The position numbers and the translations under genes are program-made. Under the pieces are notes generated by a model, which was not told the DNA's origin, ran no database searches, and saw only the letters and a program-made list of their open reading frames with translations. A stretch of 64,000 nucleotides of DNA from Desulfosporosinus sp049943955 (GTDB lineage: Bacteria > Bacillota > Desulfitobacteriia > Desulfitobacteriales > Desulfitobacteriaceae): positions 124,001 through 188,000 of the forward strand of contig NZ_JBNFTW010000007.1 of assembly GCF_049943955.1 (NCBI RefSeq). The letters are read 5' to 3'. Below are positions 61,415-64,000 of the stretch, in pieces (positions within the stretch are counted from its first letter, which is position 1; every line of letters begins with the position of its first letter).

Positions 61415-61978
61415 ATGACAGCATGCAATCAATCAACTGGAGAAAATACACAAAAAAGAATTAGAGGAGATGGTATGGTAAAAATATTATTTAGAGGGTT
61501 GCTGGTTTTATATTTAGTGATACTAATTTGGTTAGTGTTATTCAAATTACAATACAATATTTTGTCAGTATTTAATTATCACCATAGAAGCCTTAACTTG
61601 AATCCATTTGCTGCTCCTTTAAATGCGAATGGAAGGATTAATTTTGGAGAGATGAAAGATAATGTTATAATCTTTATTCCTTTTGGCTTGCTTTTGGATG
61701 TCAATTTTAAAAAAGTTGGATTTTTACCTAAGTTAGCTTTAATACTGATTTTTAGCCTTACATGTGAATTAATTCAATTTATCTTCGCTATTGGAGCGAC
61801 AGACATAATAGATGTAATTACAAATACTGTTGGAGGCCTTCTAGGACTGAAATTATATGGTTTAAGCAATAAGTATATTAATACTAAACTATTAGATAGA
61901 ATCATTATTTTTGTTGGTGCACTTTTACTCGTATTATTGCTCTATATCCGTATCCATATACTGGTACTAAAATACTAA
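61415..61978 (+). CDS. VanZ family membrane protein
   Basis: 187 residues; ATG after AAAGGAGTTTAG (an internal ATG at 61475 after GGAGATGGT is also possible). Four or five membrane helices. The core LNLNPFAAPLN ... NVIIFIPFGLLLDV ... LTCELIQFIFAIGATDIIDV, ITNTVGGLLGLKLY is the VanZ signature. VanZ raises teicoplanin resistance in the vanA cluster; homologues in other bacteria have unassigned roles in the envelope. No vanHAX genes are present. It lies 104 bp before a VanR-like regulator. Confidence 0.85.
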   Translation: MTACNQSTGENTQKRIRGDGMVKILFRGLLVLYLVILIWLVLFKLQYNILSVFNYHHRSLNLNPFAAPLNANGRINFGEMKDNVIIFIPFGLLLDVNFKKVGFLPKLALILIFSLTCELIQFIFAIGATDIIDVITNTVGGLLGLKLYGLSNKYINTKLLDRIIIFVGALLLVLLLYIRIHILVLKY

Positions 61979-62082
61979 TTAATTAAACCTTAAGGTTTTC
62001 ATAAGGAATTTATCATGATACAAATTTTTGTTTTGTTGTACTATAATAATGAGTGTTTATCCAGGAAGAAGGGATAGAACTT

Positions 62083-62781
62083 ATGAGCATCAATATTTTA
62101 ATTGTGGACGATGAACAGTCCATAGCGGATCTAATTGAAGTTTATTTAAGAAATGAAGGTTTTATTGTATACAAATTTTATAATGGTCAAGATGCGTTTC
62201 GGTGTGTTGAGTCGGAACAGTTAGAGCTTGCAATACTTGATGTCATGCTGCCGGATATTGATGGCTTTACTCTCTGTCAGAAAATCAGAGAAAAACATAA
62301 TTTTCCGGTTATCATGCTGACAGCTAAAGAAGAAGAAATCGATAAGATTACCGGGCTGACATTAGGTGCAGACGACTATATCACTAAACCGTTTCGCCCT
62401 TTGGAGCTTGTTGCCCGTGTAAAGGCACAGCTCCGGAGATTTACCAAATATAATTCTGCGGTGCCTAACCAGGAAGAACACTTAATTGCCTTTTCTGGCT
62501 TGGTATTGGACATGAAGACCCATGAATGTACGCTGAATGAAAAAAGGCTATCTCTCACTCCTACAGAATTTTCCATTCTTTGGGTCCTTTGTTCCAATCT
62601 CGGACGTGTGGTCAGTTCGGAAGAATTGTTCCATGAGGTATGGGGAGACAAGTATTTCACCAATAGCAATAATACGGTAATGGTTCATATCAGGCATTTA
62701 AGGGAAAAAATGCGTGACAGCGCGGAACATCCTAAATATATCAAAACAGTATGGGGAGTTGGCTATAAAATTGAAGAGTAA
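62083..62781 (+). CDS. OmpR/PhoB-type response regulator, VanR-like
   Basis: 232 residues from the ATG at 62083 after GAAGAAGGGA. Receiver domain with acidic pocket Asp9/Asp10, phospho-acceptor Asp53 (AILDVMLPD), and Lys102 (ITKPFRP). C-terminal winged helix: LSLTPTEFSILWVLCSNLGR, SNNTVMVHIRHLREKM, IKTVWGVGYKIEE. Closest by pattern to VanR-like regulators. No histidine kinase gene follows, so it is an orphan here. Confidence 0.9.
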   Translation: MSINILIVDDEQSIADLIEVYLRNEGFIVYKFYNGQDAFRCVESEQLELAILDVMLPDIDGFTLCQKIREKHNFPVIMLTAKEEEIDKITGLTLGADDYITKPFRPLELVARVKAQLRRFTKYNSAVPNQEEHLIAFSGLVLDMKTHECTLNEKRLSLTPTEFSILWVLCSNLGRVVSSEELFHEVWGDKYFTNSNNTVMVHIRHLREKMRDSAEHPKYIKTVWGVGYKIEE

Positions 62782-62905
62782 GAGAGTTAAAAGGGAATAA
62801 TTATGTAATCCGTAAGCGTGAGTAATGCTGTAGACAACAGTATGGGAAAATAATAAGGCCTTCGTAAGAATTTATTAAGATTTTGATAAGCAAAAATTCC
62901 AATTT

Positions 62906-62955
62906 AGCCTGTCTTAATTCGATAAGATAAAATTGTCGAATCGGACAGGCTTTTA
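62906..62955 (+). terminator. Terminator after the response regulator
   Basis: Outer stem AGCCTGTC/GACAGGCT encloses a nested ATTCGA/TCGAAT hairpin and is followed by TTTTAT. Confidence 0.65.
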
Positions 62956-63038
62956 TAGTTCTGAAAGGGGGTCTCGGATATGAGATGTGTTTTCCAGCAG
63001 ATAAACTGTTGTTTATCGTCGAAAGGAATGGTGGTTTC

Positions 63039-64000
63039 ATGGTCTAGTTAAAGAGAAACTTAGATTTCACAGGCTTGGTTGCCTTAGGTGCCGCGTCAGT
63101 TGTCGGCAGCAGCTGGGTTTATACCAGCAGCAGCTTTTTTGCGGAATACGGAGCCGGCGGCGAGATCTTCGGTTTTTGTATTGCCACCGTTATCGCCATC
63201 TTCATCGCCTTGTCCTACGCCGAGCTCGCCACAATATTCCCCCGTGCCGGCGGAGGAGTTGTTTATGCCTATGTGGCTTTCGGCAAAAAAACATCGTTTG
63301 TCGCGGGCTGGGCACTGATCGGCGCTTATATGGCGATCATCGCCTTTTTTGTTACCGCGTCGAGCTACTTGCTGGCAAAACTTATTCCGCAGCTTGATTC
63401 AGGGCCCTTCTATACAATCGCAGGGGTCAGCGTGCATCTGCCGGAGCTTATCTTCGGAGTTGCCCTCACGATAGTAGTTTTCGTGTTCAACTATTTCGGA
63501 ATACGTCTTGCCTCAGGAGTGCAGAGGGTGATGTTCAGCGCGATGATCATCATCGGAGTGATTCTTCTGGTCGTTGGTTTTTCTCATGGGAGCGCCTCCA
63601 ACTTCTGGCCAGCCTTTTCTTCCAACATGCAGCCAATACCTTCCGTTATGAGATTTATGCTGCCAGCAATGACCTATATGACAGGGTTTGAGGTCGTCGC
63701 CGTCTTGGCGGAAGAAGCCAATATGAGCTCAAGAAAAATAGGACTTTCCGTTGTGTTATCGGTTGCAATGGCAGGATGCTTTTATGTATTGGTGCTGTTA
63801 TCCTCCGCGTTTGTCATCCCGTGGCAACAGACCGCTACTTATAAGATGGGTGTTATCGATTCATTCACACACGCCGGATTCCCGGCGCTCGGATATGCCG
63901 CTTTTGCTGTCTCCTGTTTAGGGTTGGTCTCCTCTTTCCTAGGTTTGTTCGCTGCGGCTCCCAGGCTTGTTCTTTCTCTTGCCAGGGCGAACATGCTGCC
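63039..64000 (+). CDS. APC-family amino acid permease, 3' end beyond window, amber codon 3
   Basis: The frame from 63048 is open to the right edge and encodes NLDFTGLVALGAASVVGSSW, ALSYAELATIFPRAGGGVVY and PAMTYMTGFEVVAVLAEEAN, about nine membrane helices of an APC permease. An ATG at 63039 with GAAAGGAATGG upstream gives M-V-TAG-L-K-R-N-L; codon 3 is an amber stop (63045-63047). No ATG, GTG or TTG lies between that stop and helix 1 (the first TTG, 63075, is already inside it). So the gene is either nonsense-mutated or translated by readthrough. The GC content is visibly higher than that of neighbouring genes. Might count as a pseudogene. Confidence 0.7.

Noticed and set aside
61415..62781. 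Vancomycin-resistance operon
   Set aside because: Only VanZ and a VanR-like regulator are present; vanS, vanH, vanA and vanX are absent.

Overview
The window looks like chromosomal DNA of an anaerobic, low-to-mid GC Gram-positive bacterium. The gene set fits a Desulfosporosinus/Desulfitobacterium-type clostridium. The evidence is pyruvate:ferredoxin oxidoreductase, a NuoG-like formate dehydrogenase, a membrane-linked heterodisulfide-reductase-like protein, a 2-hydroxyacyl-CoA-dehydratase-type activase system, EFR1 flavodoxin-ferredoxin fusions, an ECF transporter, YlbF and purine-rich Shine-Dalgarno sites. The genus is inferred, because no rRNA is present.

Left part (1-23 kb). A glycosyltransferase runs in from the left edge. 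It is followed by a glutathionylspermidine-synthase-like/DUF350 operon (1602-4349), a compact operon of a GIY-YIG-like protein, a DUF6530-like protein, a MoxR-VWA ATPase and an XRE regulator fused to a complete desulfoferrodoxin module (4896-8371), a CDF metal exporter, and a stretch of small single genes (DinB, MBL-fold, FGase-like, methyltransferase, EFR1/TetR, DUF1361) mixed with gene relics. Then come gltX, three tRNA genes (Gln, Glu, Lys) and, on the minus strand, a cysteine-desulfurase-like enzyme with a DUF3343 protein.

Middle (22.6-45 kb). It holds a cysteine-type formate dehydrogenase with an IscA-like protein, a TudS-related desulfidase with a complete ECF transporter, the Hdr-like oxidoreductase, ylbF, small regulators, a dienelactone-hydrolase/radical-SAM pair, a diguanylate cyclase, a three-gene dehydratase/double-cubane-type operon, small membrane proteins, a flavodoxin and a CBS protein.

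Right part (45-64 kb). A DauR/YheO-type regulator precedes ridA, a threonine deaminase, an amino acid permease and nifJ, which reads as a serine/threonine-to-acyl-CoA catabolic route. Next are a BlaR1-like protease whose blaI partner has been internally deleted, CarD, an ArsR-EFR1 pair, an MCP-like sensor, an AraC regulator with an SDR, VanZ and an orphan VanR-like response regulator, and an APC permease that runs off the edge and has an amber codon near its start.

Gene decay is prominent. At least twelve relics can be read (LysR, AraC, SEC-C protein, P-type ATPase, amidohydrolase, TfoX, an unidentified frame, permease, MFS, LysR, BlaI, SDR). Two related IS200/IS605-type end-like repeats stand without a transposase. 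The best candidates for something undescribed are the 4896-8371 module with its HTH-desulfoferrodoxin fusion, the amidoligase/DUF350 cluster with its low-complexity membrane-anchored protein, and the TudS-ECF operon.
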